The position numbers and the translations under genes were made by a program. A DNA stretch of 64,000 nt from Prevotella sp. GTDB lineage: Bacteria > Bacteroidota > Bacteroidia > Bacteroidales > Bacteroidaceae. The notes under the pieces are model-generated. The model searched no databases. It saw only the letters and a list, made by a program, of their open reading frames with translations, and was not told the origin of the DNA. Below are positions 6,274 through 15,804 of the stretch, piece after piece; the first letter of the stretch is position 1; the number at the start of each line of letters is the position of its first letter. Location of the stretch: the NCBI GenBank assembly GCA_017412705.1, contig JAFPWS010000018.1, forward strand, positions 1 to 64,000. The letters run 5' to 3'.

Positions 6274-9200
6274 ATGAATCGCACAAGTAAAGTTCTAAGA
6301 AGAACCCTTGGGTTAGTGCTTCTGCTGTGTATGCTTCCGATAGGAGCGTATGCGCAGAAGATTACCGTGAAGGGTACTGTAAGTGCAGCTGACGGGCCCG
6401 TCATCGGGGCAACCGTCAAAGTAAAGGGAGCACAAGGTGGCACCATTACCGACTATGACGGTAACTTCACCATCGAGGCTCAGTCTAACTCTACGCTTGT
6501 CATAAGCTATGTAGGCTACCAGACGCAGGAGGTCAAGGTGGCAGGCAGGCGTACTGTCAACGTTACTCTCAGTGAGGACGCAGCCCTTCTGAACGAAGTG
6601 GTGGTCGTGGGTTATGGCACCATGCGCAAGTCGGACCTGACAGGCGCTGTGACGCAGGTGGACAACAAGGCCTTCGAAAAGTCTGTCTCCACCAGCATCG
6701 ACCAGGTGCTGCAGGGTCGTGCCGCCGGTGTCCAGATTCAGGCCAACACGGGTACCCCCGGTGGTTCGTCGACCATCCGCATTCGCGGTACCAACTCGCT
6801 GAACGCTTCCTCGCAGCCTATCTTCGTCATCGACGGTGTCATCATCGACTCTGACGGCAGCGACAACGGCAACAGCAACCCGCTGGCGGGCATCAACCCC
6901 AGCGACATTCTGACCATGGACATCCTGAAGGATGCCTCGGCCACTGCCATCTATGGTTCGCGTGCCAGTAACGGTGTCATCATGATTACCACCAAGCGCG
7001 GCAAGGCCGGTGAGGCTACCGTCACCTACGACGGCTATGTCGGTTGGCAGTCGATGCCCAAGAAGCTCGACGTGATGAACCTGCAGCAGTATGCCCAGCA
7101 CTACAACGACATTGCCGACGCCCAGATTAAGACTGCTGTAGGCTCATTTCTGAGACCTGAGCTGTTGGGCGATGGTACTGACTGGCAGGACGAGCTGTTC
7201 CATACGGCCTTCATGACCAACCACAGCCTGACGCTGACGGGTGGTACGGAGAAGACGACCTACGCCATCTCAGCGGGTTATCTGAACCAGGACGGTATCG
7301 GTTTGAGCACGGGCTTCAAGCGCCAGACCCTGCGCGGCAATGTGGACACGGAGCTGAAGAAGTGGCTGAAGGGCGGCATCTCGTTCTCGCTCTCCGACTC
7401 GAAGCAGGAGATGGAGAAGAACTGGAACATCATCAACACCGCCCTGCAGTCGCAGCCGTCTGTGGCCGTGCGCAACCCCGATGGCGGCTACGACGGACCC
7501 GACGACCAGTGGATGCCCGACAATGCCGTGGCGCTGGCCGAAATCAAGACCAACTACGCCAAGCGTCTGAACTTCCGCATCAATACTTATCTGGAGGCCG
7601 CCATCCTGAAGGGACTTACCTTCAAGACCGAGCTCTCAGCCGACTACAACCTGAACAAGACCAAGACCTACACGCCCGACTACACCTTTGGCGTCAAGGT
7701 GAGTTCCCAGCGCGACGGCGCGTGGTACAAGAACGACTCGAAGTACTGGTCGTGGCGTAACATCCTGACCTACAACGGTGCCATTGCCGAGAAGCATAAC
7801 ATCAACGCCATGATAGGCCAGGAGATGAGCCACAACTATTGGGAGAACATGAATACTTCGAACCAGGGCTACCTGTCGAACACGGTCATCGACCTGCGTG
7901 CCGGTGAGACTACAGGTGCCAATGTCAACATCGACGGCTATCAGAACAACACGTCGCTGTTCTCGTACTTCGGACGCGTACTGTATAACTATGACGACCG
8001 CTACCTGCTGACAGCCACGCTGCGCCGTGACGGCTCGTCGAAGTTCTACAAGGACAACCGCTGGGGCTGGTTCCCCTCCGCAGCCTTCGCATGGCGTGCC
8101 TCGCAGGAGAGCTTCCTGAAGGACAACAGCGTCATCAACAACCTGAAGCTGCGTCTGGGTTGGGGTGCCACCGGTAACCAGAACGTCCAGGATTGGGCCT
8201 ATATGGCCATGCTGGCCAACTACACCACCACGTGGGGTGTGGGTGTGCTGAACGCCAACAACGCCAACCAGGAACTGAAGTGGGAGACCACCTATTCGAC
8301 CAACGTCGGTTTCGACCTCTCACTCTTCAACAGCCGCATTGACATCGTCTTCGACTGGTACTACAAGAAGACCAAGGACCTGCTGATGATGCTTGACCTG
8401 CCTGCCTACCTGGGCGGTCCCGGTGCCGACGAAATCTACGGTGCACCCAGCAACCCTTGGGGTAACGTCGGAAGCCTGCGCAACACGGGTATCGAGATTA
8501 CACTGAACACGGTGAACATCGAGAACAAGGACTTCTTGTGGCGTTCGAACGTCGTATTCTCGCTGAACCGTAACAAGGTGACCTCTCTTGACACAGAGAC
8601 GGGTACGCTGCCGCAGACCTTGCAGATTGGCTCAGACATCACCACCGTTACCAATACGGTAGTCGGCCAGCCCATCGGCCAGTTCTGGGGCTACAAGGTC
8701 ATCGGCCGCTTCGACAGCCCCGAGGACTTCTACTATAAGGATGCCGACGGCAACATCAAGGCCGTGGCACTGCCCGAGGGCACCTCTATCGCCACGTCGC
8801 CCACATCGGGTGGTATCTTCATCGGCGACTATATCTATGAGGATGTCAATGGCGACGGTGTCATCAACAACAACGACCAGACCTTTATCGGTAGTCCCGA
8901 GCCTAAGTTCACCTGGGGTTTTGGCAACACCTTCAGCTACAAGGGCTTCGACCTGAGCTTCCAGTTCAGCGGCTCCTATGGCAACAAGGTGTTGAACTAC
9001 GGTCGCCGCTGGCTTGACATCACGGGTTCTACCAGCAACCAGCTGACCAGCGTGATGGACTTTGCCAAGTTGGCCAAGTATGATGCTGGCGGTCCTGAGG
9101 ACTACCGCAACTACTATGTCGTCAATACAGGTACCACGCAACCCCGTCTTTCTACTGAGAGCGGCCAGAACAACAACTTCCGCCTGAGCGACAAGTATGT

Positions 9201-9453
9201 GGAGGACGGCTCGTACATCCGCCTGCAGAACGTGTCGCTGTCGTACACACTGCCGCGTAAGCTCATCCAGAAGATTTACCTGACCAATGCCAAGGTGTAC
9301 TGCAACATCCAGAACCTCTTCACCATCACCAAGTACGACGGCTTTGACCCCGAGGTTGGTTCGCTGCGTGGCACAGCCCTGCTGAACGGTGTTGACTATA
9401 GCCGTTATCCCTCACCCCGCATCTATACCGTCGGTGTGAACTTGCAATTCTAA
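6274..9453 (+). CDS. SusC-family TonB-dependent outer-membrane glycan transporter
   Basis: A 1059-residue protein, normal SusC length. The signal peptide ends at GAYAQ (about residue 28). A carboxypeptidase-regulatory-like domain follows (about 30-105: GTVSAADGPVIGATVKVKGA), then the plug domain with the SusC signature region EVVVVGYGTMRKSDLTGAV and IRIRGTNSL, then a 22-strand barrel ending in the aromatic C-terminus TVGVNLQF. It imports oligosaccharides across the outer membrane, energised by TonB. It is the first gene of an operon with SusD (21-base gap), a surface lipoprotein and a GH10 xylanase, so the likely cargo is xylo-oligosaccharides. In Prevotella and Bacteroides xylan loci the matching genes are called xusA or xusC; I do not assign which. 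Confidence 0.95.
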   Translation: MNRTSKVLRRTLGLVLLLCMLPIGAYAQKITVKGTVSAADGPVIGATVKVKGAQGGTITDYDGNFTIEAQSNSTLVISYVGYQTQEVKVAGRRTVNVTLSEDAALLNEVVVVGYGTMRKSDLTGAVTQVDNKAFEKSVSTSIDQVLQGRAAGVQIQANTGTPGGSSTIRIRGTNSLNASSQPIFVIDGVIIDSDGSDNGNSNPLAGINPSDILTMDILKDASATAIYGSRASNGVIMITTKRGKAGEATVTYDGYVGWQSMPKKLDVMNLQQYAQHYNDIADAQIKTAVGSFLRPELLGDGTDWQDELFHTAFMTNHSLTLTGGTEKTTYAISAGYLNQDGIGLSTGFKRQTLRGNVDTELKKWLKGGISFSLSDSKQEMEKNWNIINTALQSQPSVAVRNPDGGYDGPDDQWMPDNAVALAEIKTNYAKRLNFRINTYLEAAILKGLTFKTELSADYNLNKTKTYTPDYTFGVKVSSQRDGAWYKNDSKYWSWRNILTYNGAIAEKHNINAMIGQEMSHNYWENMNTSNQGYLSNTVIDLRAGETTGANVNIDGYQNNTSLFSYFGRVLYNYDDRYLLTATLRRDGSSKFYKDNRWGWFPSAAFAWRASQESFLKDNSVINNLKLRLGWGATGNQNVQDWAYMAMLANYTTTWGVGVLNANNANQELKWETTYSTNVGFDLSLFNSRIDIVFDWYYKKTKDLLMMLDLPAYLGGPGADEIYGAPSNPWGNVGSLRNTGIEITLNTVNIENKDFLWRSNVVFSLNRNKVTSLDTETGTLPQTLQIGSDITTVTNTVVGQPIGQFWGYKVIGRFDSPEDFYYKDADGNIKAVALPEGTSIATSPTSGGIFIGDYIYEDVNGDGVINNNDQTFIGSPEPKFTWGFGNTFSYKGFDLSFQFSGSYGNKVLNYGRRWLDITGSTSNQLTSVMDFAKLAKYDAGGPEDYRNYYVVNTGTTQPRLSTESGQNNNFRLSDKYVEDGSYIRLQNVSLSYTLPRKLIQKIYLTNAKVYCNIQNLFTITKYDGFDPEVGSLRGTALLNGVDYSRYPSPRIYTVGVNLQF

Positions 9454-9474
9454 TTATAAATAAAGGTAAGAACT

Positions 9475-11214
9475 ATGAAAACAAGCATTTTAAGATATAC
9501 AATAGCACTTGCAGGAATGCTCTCGTTGGGAAGCTGCGCAGAGGACTTCCTGGACCAGACCAATTCCTACCAGATAGCTCAGGACAACTTCTTCTCGAGC
9601 GACGATGCCGTGGCACAGGAGATTTATCCGCTCTACAGCTATGTATGGTATATGTATAACGACAAGTTCTCGTACGGTATGGGCGACGGTCGTGCCAACA
9701 ATATCACTGCCCAGTACTCGAACTATATCTATCCCTACACCAACTTCACAGAGACCGGTGTTTCCGTAGGTCTGACCGATGCCTGGCGTTCGTTCTACGT
9801 CGTCGTGGCTCAGTCGAACAATGCCATCAACAACATCACCAACTTCTCGACCAGTGGTGTCAGCGAGACGGCCAAGCGCCAGGGCATTGCCGAGGCCCGC
9901 TTCATGCGTGGCGTGGCCTACTGGTACATTGCCTCGCTGTGGGGCTGCGCCATCATCTACGACAACACGCAAGAGCTGGTCAACAACTACGTGGTGAGTC
10001 CGCATCGTATGACCGACGCTATGGAGTTTGCCATCCGCGACATGGAGTACGCGGCAGTCAACCTGCCTGCCTCTTCACCAGGTACGGGTCGTGTCAACAA
10101 GTATAGCGCATACGGCATGTTGTCGCGCTTCTATCTGTCGATGGCAGGCCTCGTGACTGGCGACAGCCGCTACGACGGCACCAACGTTCAGACCAACTTC
10201 ATCAGCGGTACGCGCAACAGCTACTACCTCAACGCTGCCAAGCAGGCTGCCGCCAAGGTCATCAACGAGGGACCGTTCAAGTTGGCCACCACCTATGCCG
10301 AGCTCTTTGCCGCCTCCACCTTCAACAACAACAGCGAAAGCCTGTTCCAGCTGCAGTGGCAGGCAGGCGCCAGCAACGGTCTGGCTCAGTCGATGACGCG
10401 ATTCCTGGCTTGGAGCACGCAGGTCAACCAGGGCAACTCGTGGGGTGGCTCCACCTACTGTTCCTACGACCTGTGGGAGGAGTTCAAAGAGTATAACGAC
10501 CCCACGCTGGGCGTTGTTGTCGACGATGCCATCCGCCGTCACAACTGTGTAGCCTCGTATGGCGAATCCTATCCCGAGCTTTCTACCGACCCGGAGAAGC
10601 CCTACGTCTATGGCGAGACGGAGAGTGCAGGCAGCCAGGGTGCCAATGTCAAGAAGTATGTCATTGGCACCAATGCCGTCAACGGCTTTGCCGTCAACAA
10701 TAACTCAGGTGTCAATACCTATATGATGCGGCTGGCTGAGGTCTATCTGAACTATGCCGAGGCTGTGCTGGGCAACAACAGCACCACTACCGACGCTACG
10801 GCTTTGGCATACGTCAATGCCCTGCGCACCCGTGCCGGCGTGCCTGCCAAGAGCAGCCTCGGCTATGAGGACATCCGTCATGAGTTCCGTTTGGAGACGG
10901 CGTTCGAGGGTATCTACTGGTACTTCCTCGTACGTCGTGGCTACTACCAGCAGCAGGAGGTTGTCAACTACGTGAACAACCAGCACCGCAATGCCAGCTA
11001 CTACGAGAGCAGCACGCACACCTATAAGCTGTCTGACAGCTATGTGGCTCCCGGTCCCAGCGTGGCCGTTGCCACCGCCAGCAGCCTGACGCTGCCCATG
11101 CCTGACACCGATCAGACCAAGAACCCGCTTCTGAAGACTGACGGCAGTGGAAATGTGGAAACCATTAGCTATGAGTTTGGCGACCGCGAGGTGACAGACA
11201 GCGACCTGTTCTAA
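9475..11214 (+). CDS. SusD/RagB-family surface glycan-binding lipoprotein
   Basis: A 579-residue lipoprotein with signal peptide and lipobox SLGSC, so lipidated at about Cys22. Early residues EDFLDQTNSYQIAQDNFF are typical of the SusD N-terminus. The helical TPR-like half includes EARFMRGVAYWYIASLWG, and the RagB/SusD C-terminal part includes MMRLAEVYLNYAEAV and HEFRLETAFEGIYWYFLVRRG, all standard family blocks. It sits over the SusC barrel as a lid and binds substrate at the cell surface. It follows SusC by 21 bases and is cotranscribed. Ligand is probably xylan fragments, judged from the GH10 gene downstream. Confidence 0.95.
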   Translation: MKTSILRYTIALAGMLSLGSCAEDFLDQTNSYQIAQDNFFSSDDAVAQEIYPLYSYVWYMYNDKFSYGMGDGRANNITAQYSNYIYPYTNFTETGVSVGLTDAWRSFYVVVAQSNNAINNITNFSTSGVSETAKRQGIAEARFMRGVAYWYIASLWGCAIIYDNTQELVNNYVVSPHRMTDAMEFAIRDMEYAAVNLPASSPGTGRVNKYSAYGMLSRFYLSMAGLVTGDSRYDGTNVQTNFISGTRNSYYLNAAKQAAAKVINEGPFKLATTYAELFAASTFNNNSESLFQLQWQAGASNGLAQSMTRFLAWSTQVNQGNSWGGSTYCSYDLWEEFKEYNDPTLGVVVDDAIRRHNCVASYGESYPELSTDPEKPYVYGETESAGSQGANVKKYVIGTNAVNGFAVNNNSGVNTYMMRLAEVYLNYAEAVLGNNSTTTDATALAYVNALRTRAGVPAKSSLGYEDIRHEFRLETAFEGIYWYFLVRRGYYQQQEVVNYVNNQHRNASYYESSTHTYKLSDSYVAPGPSVAVATASSLTLPMPDTDQTKNPLLKTDGSGNVETISYEFGDREVTDSDLF

Positions 11215-11247
11215 GATGAAAGATTAAACATAAAAGATTGAAGAATT

Positions 11248-12639
11248 ATGAAGACGATAAAATATTTCTTGTGTCTGGCCGTCGTGGCTGTCACCTTTAC
11301 AGCCTGTAAGGACGACAACGCCGGCAGTGACGCACAGATGACGATAGACAAGGTGTTCCTTGAGAACATAGACGACGATGTGAATCCTGACCGCGAGGTG
11401 GAGTTTGCCCGTCTGGGACAGCTGCTCCGCCTGCAGGGCTCCGGCTTCACAGGACTGAAGAAAATCTACATCAACGGCTACGAGACCTATTTCAACAATG
11501 CCCTGATGACCGACAACAACGTGTGGGTGACGCTGAACGGCGACACCCCTGTGGAGAAAGCCGACGAGAGTGTGCGTAACACCATCGTGCTCTACAAGAG
11601 CGACAGCAACCGCCTGGTGTACGACTTCACCATCCGTGCCGCCGCACCCAGCGTCACCAGTTGCGACAACACACTGCCCAAGGCCGGCGAGACGGTGACC
11701 GTCTATGGCGCCAACCTGCAGGAGACCACCAAGGTGACGCTGCCCGACGGTACGGAGATTACCAGTGGCATCAGCAGCGACGAAGACGGCAAGTGGTACA
11801 GCTTCACGGTGCCCGCCTCGGCCAACCTCTCGGTGGCTGGCAGCATCACCAGCGAGGGTGCCAATGGTACCGCGCTCACGCCAACCTACTTCAACGACTT
11901 CACCGACTTCGTCACCGACTTCGACGGCAAGGGCGAGCTTGGCTCCTGGTCGGCAACCTATTCTGCCGACGACCTCGTAGACGACCCCCTCGGCACAGGA
12001 CGTGGCAAGGTTTGTATGATTGTTCCCCAAATCAAGCTCGATGCCGGCGGACTCGACCCGGGCTCGAACTCACTGCTGTGGGCCACTGCCGGCAACGACA
12101 ATGCCAACGACGACTGGACCAGCCGCATGTACACCACCGTTCCCAAGGAGACCAACGCCTCGAACGTGGCCCTGCAGTTCGACATCTACTGCCCCGAGCC
12201 TTGGGACCTGAGCGGACAGATTGAGTTCTCGCTGCAGAACAACCTCTCCAACTACGGCTACGGATCGGGCTGCACCAAGTACAGCTCGCAGTACATGAAC
12301 ACGGCTACAGTCTGGGTTCCTTGGTTCAACACCGCCGACGGCTCGCATGCCGCCTGGACAACCGGCGAGCGCTGGCAGACCATCACCATCCCCATGACGG
12401 CCTTCGGCAACTACGACCCGGCAGAGGCACCCGACGCCACGTTCCAGAAGATTTGCGAAGACCGCAACAGCGGCTCGTACCGCAACTTCCTGATGCTCTT
12501 CTGCAACAGCGACCTGGAGGATGAAGCCCTCGGCGTCAAGTATCCTGCAAGCCTCTTCACCCAGAAGATCTATATCGACAACATCCGCGTGGTGAACACC
12601 ACCGCCATCACTGTAAGCGACTTTGACGATGCCGAATAA
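11248..12639 (+). CDS. Surface glycan-binding lipoprotein (IPT/TIG type, XusE-like position)
   Basis: A 463-residue lipoprotein with signal peptide and lipobox TFTAC (Cys20). Two Ig-like IPT/TIG repeats are suggested: RLGQLLRLQGSGFTGLKKIYINGYE near residues 50-75, and LPKAGETVTVYGANLQETTKVTLPDG near 145-170. The C-terminal half is beta-rich with a jelly-roll-like look (about 225-455). Proteins of this kind bind polysaccharide at the surface and occupy the gene position between SusD and the xylanase in Prevotella and Bacteroides xylan loci, where the gene is called xusE. It follows SusD by 33 bases, a spacer containing two near-copies of the word AAAGATTGAA, and precedes the xylanase by 26 bases. 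Confidence 0.8.
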   Translation: MKTIKYFLCLAVVAVTFTACKDDNAGSDAQMTIDKVFLENIDDDVNPDREVEFARLGQLLRLQGSGFTGLKKIYINGYETYFNNALMTDNNVWVTLNGDTPVEKADESVRNTIVLYKSDSNRLVYDFTIRAAAPSVTSCDNTLPKAGETVTVYGANLQETTKVTLPDGTEITSGISSDEDGKWYSFTVPASANLSVAGSITSEGANGTALTPTYFNDFTDFVTDFDGKGELGSWSATYSADDLVDDPLGTGRGKVCMIVPQIKLDAGGLDPGSNSLLWATAGNDNANDDWTSRMYTTVPKETNASNVALQFDIYCPEPWDLSGQIEFSLQNNLSNYGYGSGCTKYSSQYMNTATVWVPWFNTADGSHAAWTTGERWQTITIPMTAFGNYDPAEAPDATFQKICEDRNSGSYRNFLMLFCNSDLEDEALGVKYPASLFTQKIYIDNIRVVNTTAITVSDFDDAE

Positions 12640-12665
12640 TCATTCACTAAAAACGTATATTCATT

Positions 12666-15533
12666 ATGAAACTCAATAAAATCCTATTACCGGTAGTGGC
12701 ATCGGCGATGCTGCTCACTGGTTGTAAAGACCAGATAATGGAGTGGGGCACGCCCGACGGCCATACGGGAGTCACCAAGTCGGAGATCCCCCTCGCCGTG
12801 AAAGAGGTGCTGGCCAACTACGACAACATCAAGACCTACTCGGCTGAGTATCACCCCAACATGAAGCTCGGACTGGGCATTGGCAGGGACATCTATATGG
12901 GCGATGACGGTCGTCACGACCTGGCTGCCGGCAACTTCCAGATGGTGACCTGGGGCAACGCCATGAAGATGGATGCCATGGTCAGCAATACCGGTGCACT
13001 GAATACAGCGGCCTTGGAGCCTGCATTGGACGCCCTGAAGAAGGACGGCCTGGCCCTCTACGGTCACAACTTCTTCTGGCACACGCAGCAGAACCAGACC
13101 TACTTGAAGTCGCTCATCAAGCCGACGCTCGTCATTGAGAGCGACAGCGACATCAAGAACGAACTGCCGGGCGACGCTTCCAACTTCGACGGTGGCACGC
13201 TGGGCGGCTGGGGCTCGTGGGGCTCCAACAAGGACAATGTCGAGGTGGTCAGCGGTGCCGGGCCTGACGGCTCTCCTGCCGCTGTGCTGACCAACAAGGG
13301 CGACGGCAACTTCTGGGAGGCCCAGTTTGCCTATACCTTCGATGTCCCCCTGTCCAAGGACATAGAATACACCATCCGCTTCAAGGCCAAGTCAACCTCT
13401 GCTGCCGGACAAATCCAGTTCCAGTATCAGAATGGCACAACCTATGGCTCACAGGGCGGCTACAACACCTTCGACATCGGTACCTCATGGACTACTTGCG
13501 AGTACTCGTTCACCATCACCGACTACGACGATGCCAACCGCATCATCCTGAACTTCGGCAAGGTGGGTGGCTCGTACACCATCGACGACATCGAGTTTGG
13601 CATCAAACAGGAGAATCCGCTTGACCTGCTGCTCTCGTGCGACTTCGAGGACGGCACCACCCAGGGCTGGGGCTCGTGGGGCTCCAACAAGGAAGACGCT
13701 GGCGTGGTCGACGGACAGGGCGTCGGTGGCACCAAGGCGCTGATGCTGAAATCTAAGGCTGACGGTAACGCCTGGGAGGCCCAGTGCGCCTACACCTTCG
13801 ACGTTCCGCTGTCTTCCGCCACAGAGTACACAATCCGCTTCACGGCCAAGTCGCTCACCGGTAAGGGCCAGCTGCAGTTCCAGTACCAGAACAGCTCAAC
13901 CTACGGCGACCAGGGCGGCTACAACACCTTCGACATCGGCTCGTCGTGGACGCAGTGCGAGTACACCTTCACGCCGGCCTACGACACCGACGACCGCATC
14001 ATCCTGAACTTCGGTGCGGTGGGAGACACCTATTACATCGACAACATTGAGGTGGGTACAGCCAAGGCTTCCGACCCGATGGACAATGTGCTTGTCGGCG
14101 ACGCCAGCGACTTCGAGGGCGGCACGTCAGGCGGCTGGGGTTCGTGGGGCTCTAACAAGGACACTGCAGAGCCTACGACAGAGACGGCCCACACTGGCTC
14201 GTACAGCATGAAGCTGGTGAACAACGGCGACGGCAATGCCTGGGAGGCCCAGTTTGCCTACACCTTCGACGAGCCGCTGCAGCTGAACAAGAAGTACATC
14301 GTGCAGTTCTATGCCAAGTCCACCAGCGCTGCCGGCGAGCTGCAGTTCCAGTATCAGAACGGCTCTACCTACGGTGAGCAGGGTGGCTACAACACCTTCG
14401 AGGTGGGCAACGACTGGACGCTCTGCGAGCATGAGTTCACCATCACCAACGAGGAGCACACCGGCGTCACCCGTATTATCCTGAACTTCGGCAAGGTGGG
14501 AGCCACCTACTTTGTCGACGACATCAAGTTCGGCCTGGCCAAAGACCAGAGTGCCGCCGCTGCCCAGCGTCGTGCAGCACGTCGTGCCGCCAAGAGCTAC
14601 TATGTCATCAAGACACCTGAGGAGAAGCGCACAGCCCTGTTAGGTGCTATGGAGTCATGGGTGAAGGGCATGGCTGAGTTCCTGAAGGCAAAGGAGATTA
14701 CTCCTGTGGGCTATGATGTCATCAACGAGGCCATTGCCGACGGCAATAACAAGGTGCGCGGCGTGGACAACGTCTTCGGTGCTTCCGATGGCGACGGCAA
14801 CTACGACAGTGAGCCTGTGGAGAACACTACCGACGGTCTGGAACTCAATTGGGCCAGCGGTCACTTCTACTGGGGCTACTATGTCAAGGACTATGCCGTG
14901 AAGGCCTTCGAGTATGCCCGCCAGTACCTGCCTGCCGAGACCAAGCTGTTCTACAACGACTATAACCTGGAGACCAGCGACGCCAAGCGCGCTGCAGCCA
15001 TCAAGTTCGTACAGGACATCGATGCTGCGCACGGCTCAGCCATCGTCGACGGTATCGGCACGCAGATGCACATCACACTCTCGGGCACCAGCGACGACGC
15101 CGACAACAATGCTGAGAAGATTGCAGCCCTGCGTGCCCAGGTAGACAAGCAGTTCCAGGAACTGGCAGCCACCGGCAAGCTCATCCGCGTCACCGAGCTC
15201 GACATCTCGCTCGGCACCTCGTCGCCCTCGTCGGCTCAGTACAAGGCACAGAGCGACGCCTACAAGACCATCTTCGAGTCCTACTTCGAGAATGTTCCCG
15301 AGGCGCAGCAGAGCGGTATCACCATCTGGTCGCTTACCGATGCCGAGGACGAGCACGAGTACTGGCTGAAAGGCGAGACACCAAACCTGTTCGACGCCTC
15401 CTTCCTGCGCAAGTGGGCTTACAAGGGTGTCTGCGACGCACTGGCTGGCGAAGACCTCGGCCTGAAGTTCGGCGGCGAGGCTTATAAGGCTTACTACGAG
15501 AAGCAGAACGTCAGCGATACGGTGAAAGATTAA
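12666..15533 (+). CDS. GH10 endo-1,4-beta-xylanase lipoprotein interrupted by three carbohydrate-binding modules
   Basis: A 955-residue lipoprotein, lipobox LLTGC (Cys20). The GH10 barrel starts near residue 35 (PNMKLGLGIG) and includes LALYGHNFFWH, then is interrupted at about residue 165 by three tandem CBM4/9-like modules, each with the signature GWGSWGSNK, and resumes near residue 650. The acid/base is Glu688 in DVINEAI and the nucleophile is Glu844 in VTELDIS. The enzyme cuts xylan chains at the cell surface for the SusC/D importer. Bacteroidota GH10 enzymes with two inserted modules (such as Xyn10C of Prevotella bryantii) are known; three is unusual to my knowledge. It is the last gene of the operon and is followed by a strong terminator. 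Confidence 0.93.
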   Translation: MKLNKILLPVVASAMLLTGCKDQIMEWGTPDGHTGVTKSEIPLAVKEVLANYDNIKTYSAEYHPNMKLGLGIGRDIYMGDDGRHDLAAGNFQMVTWGNAMKMDAMVSNTGALNTAALEPALDALKKDGLALYGHNFFWHTQQNQTYLKSLIKPTLVIESDSDIKNELPGDASNFDGGTLGGWGSWGSNKDNVEVVSGAGPDGSPAAVLTNKGDGNFWEAQFAYTFDVPLSKDIEYTIRFKAKSTSAAGQIQFQYQNGTTYGSQGGYNTFDIGTSWTTCEYSFTITDYDDANRIILNFGKVGGSYTIDDIEFGIKQENPLDLLLSCDFEDGTTQGWGSWGSNKEDAGVVDGQGVGGTKALMLKSKADGNAWEAQCAYTFDVPLSSATEYTIRFTAKSLTGKGQLQFQYQNSSTYGDQGGYNTFDIGSSWTQCEYTFTPAYDTDDRIILNFGAVGDTYYIDNIEVGTAKASDPMDNVLVGDASDFEGGTSGGWGSWGSNKDTAEPTTETAHTGSYSMKLVNNGDGNAWEAQFAYTFDEPLQLNKKYIVQFYAKSTSAAGELQFQYQNGSTYGEQGGYNTFEVGNDWTLCEHEFTITNEEHTGVTRIILNFGKVGATYFVDDIKFGLAKDQSAAAAQRRAARRAAKSYYVIKTPEEKRTALLGAMESWVKGMAEFLKAKEITPVGYDVINEAIADGNNKVRGVDNVFGASDGDGNYDSEPVENTTDGLELNWASGHFYWGYYVKDYAVKAFEYARQYLPAETKLFYNDYNLETSDAKRAAAIKFVQDIDAAHGSAIVDGIGTQMHITLSGTSDDADNNAEKIAALRAQVDKQFQELAATGKLIRVTELDISLGTSSPSSAQYKAQSDAYKTIFESYFENVPEAQQSGITIWSLTDAEDEHEYWLKGETPNLFDASFLRKWAYKGVCDALAGEDLGLKFGGEAYKAYYEKQNVSDTVKD
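13161..14550 (+). repeat. Three tandem CBM-encoding units within the xylanase gene
   Basis: Units of about 460-465 bases start near 13161, 13627 and 14086. Each encodes DxxGGWGSWGSNK-like, QFQYQN and GGYNTF blocks at equivalent places, and all remain in frame inside the GH10 domain. DNA identity is high in the signature blocks and lower between them, which fits duplication followed by divergence. Confidence 0.9.
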
Positions 15534-15558
15534 ATCTCTCTTCATCATAAGCACGTTT

Positions 15559-15595
15559 CCCCCCTGTTGTCGCGATGACAGCAGGGGGATTTCTT
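15559..15595 (+). terminator. Terminator of the xylan operon
   Basis: A 12-bp stem, CCCCCTGTTGTC with GACAGCAGGGGG (one G-U pair), closes a short loop and is followed by ATTTCTT. It lies 25 bases after the xylanase stop. Confidence 0.85.
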
Positions 15596-15617
15596 GTATG
15601 GTTATATGTAGTCAGAG

Positions 15618-15698
15618 TTACATGCCGACAAACTACCAGTTACTCGGCATGTAACTGGTAGTTTGTCGGTACCAAACCCCTGCTTTCTCGGCATGTAA
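15618..15698. repeat. REP-like element, copy B: perfect 19-bp inverted repeat plus TCGGCATGTAA words
   Basis: Arms at 15625-15643 and 15651-15669 are perfect 19-base inverted copies around the loop TCGGCAT. The word TCGGCATGTAA occurs at 15644 and 15688 and inverted at 15618. It shares AAACTACCAGTT with CGGCA at the same offset, and GTTTGTCGGTA, with copy A at 3627-3659. It lies between two convergent transcription units, each with its own terminator, so termination is not its main role. Confidence 0.8.
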
Positions 15699-15742
15699 AG
15701 GGTGGTCACATTACGACTGAAGGCCCTTCAGTGAGGCCTTAT

Positions 15743-15785
15743 TAAAAAACCAAGGGGATGCGCTTTATCAGCGCATCCCCCTTTG
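15743..15785 (-). terminator. Terminator of the GH3 operon
   Basis: A perfect 10-bp stem, GGGGATGCGC with GCGCATCCCC, followed on the minus strand by TTGG and a run of six T. It ends the leftward GH3 unit. Confidence 0.9.
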
Positions 15786-15804
15786 GTGGTTTCTTTTGGA
15801 TTGT

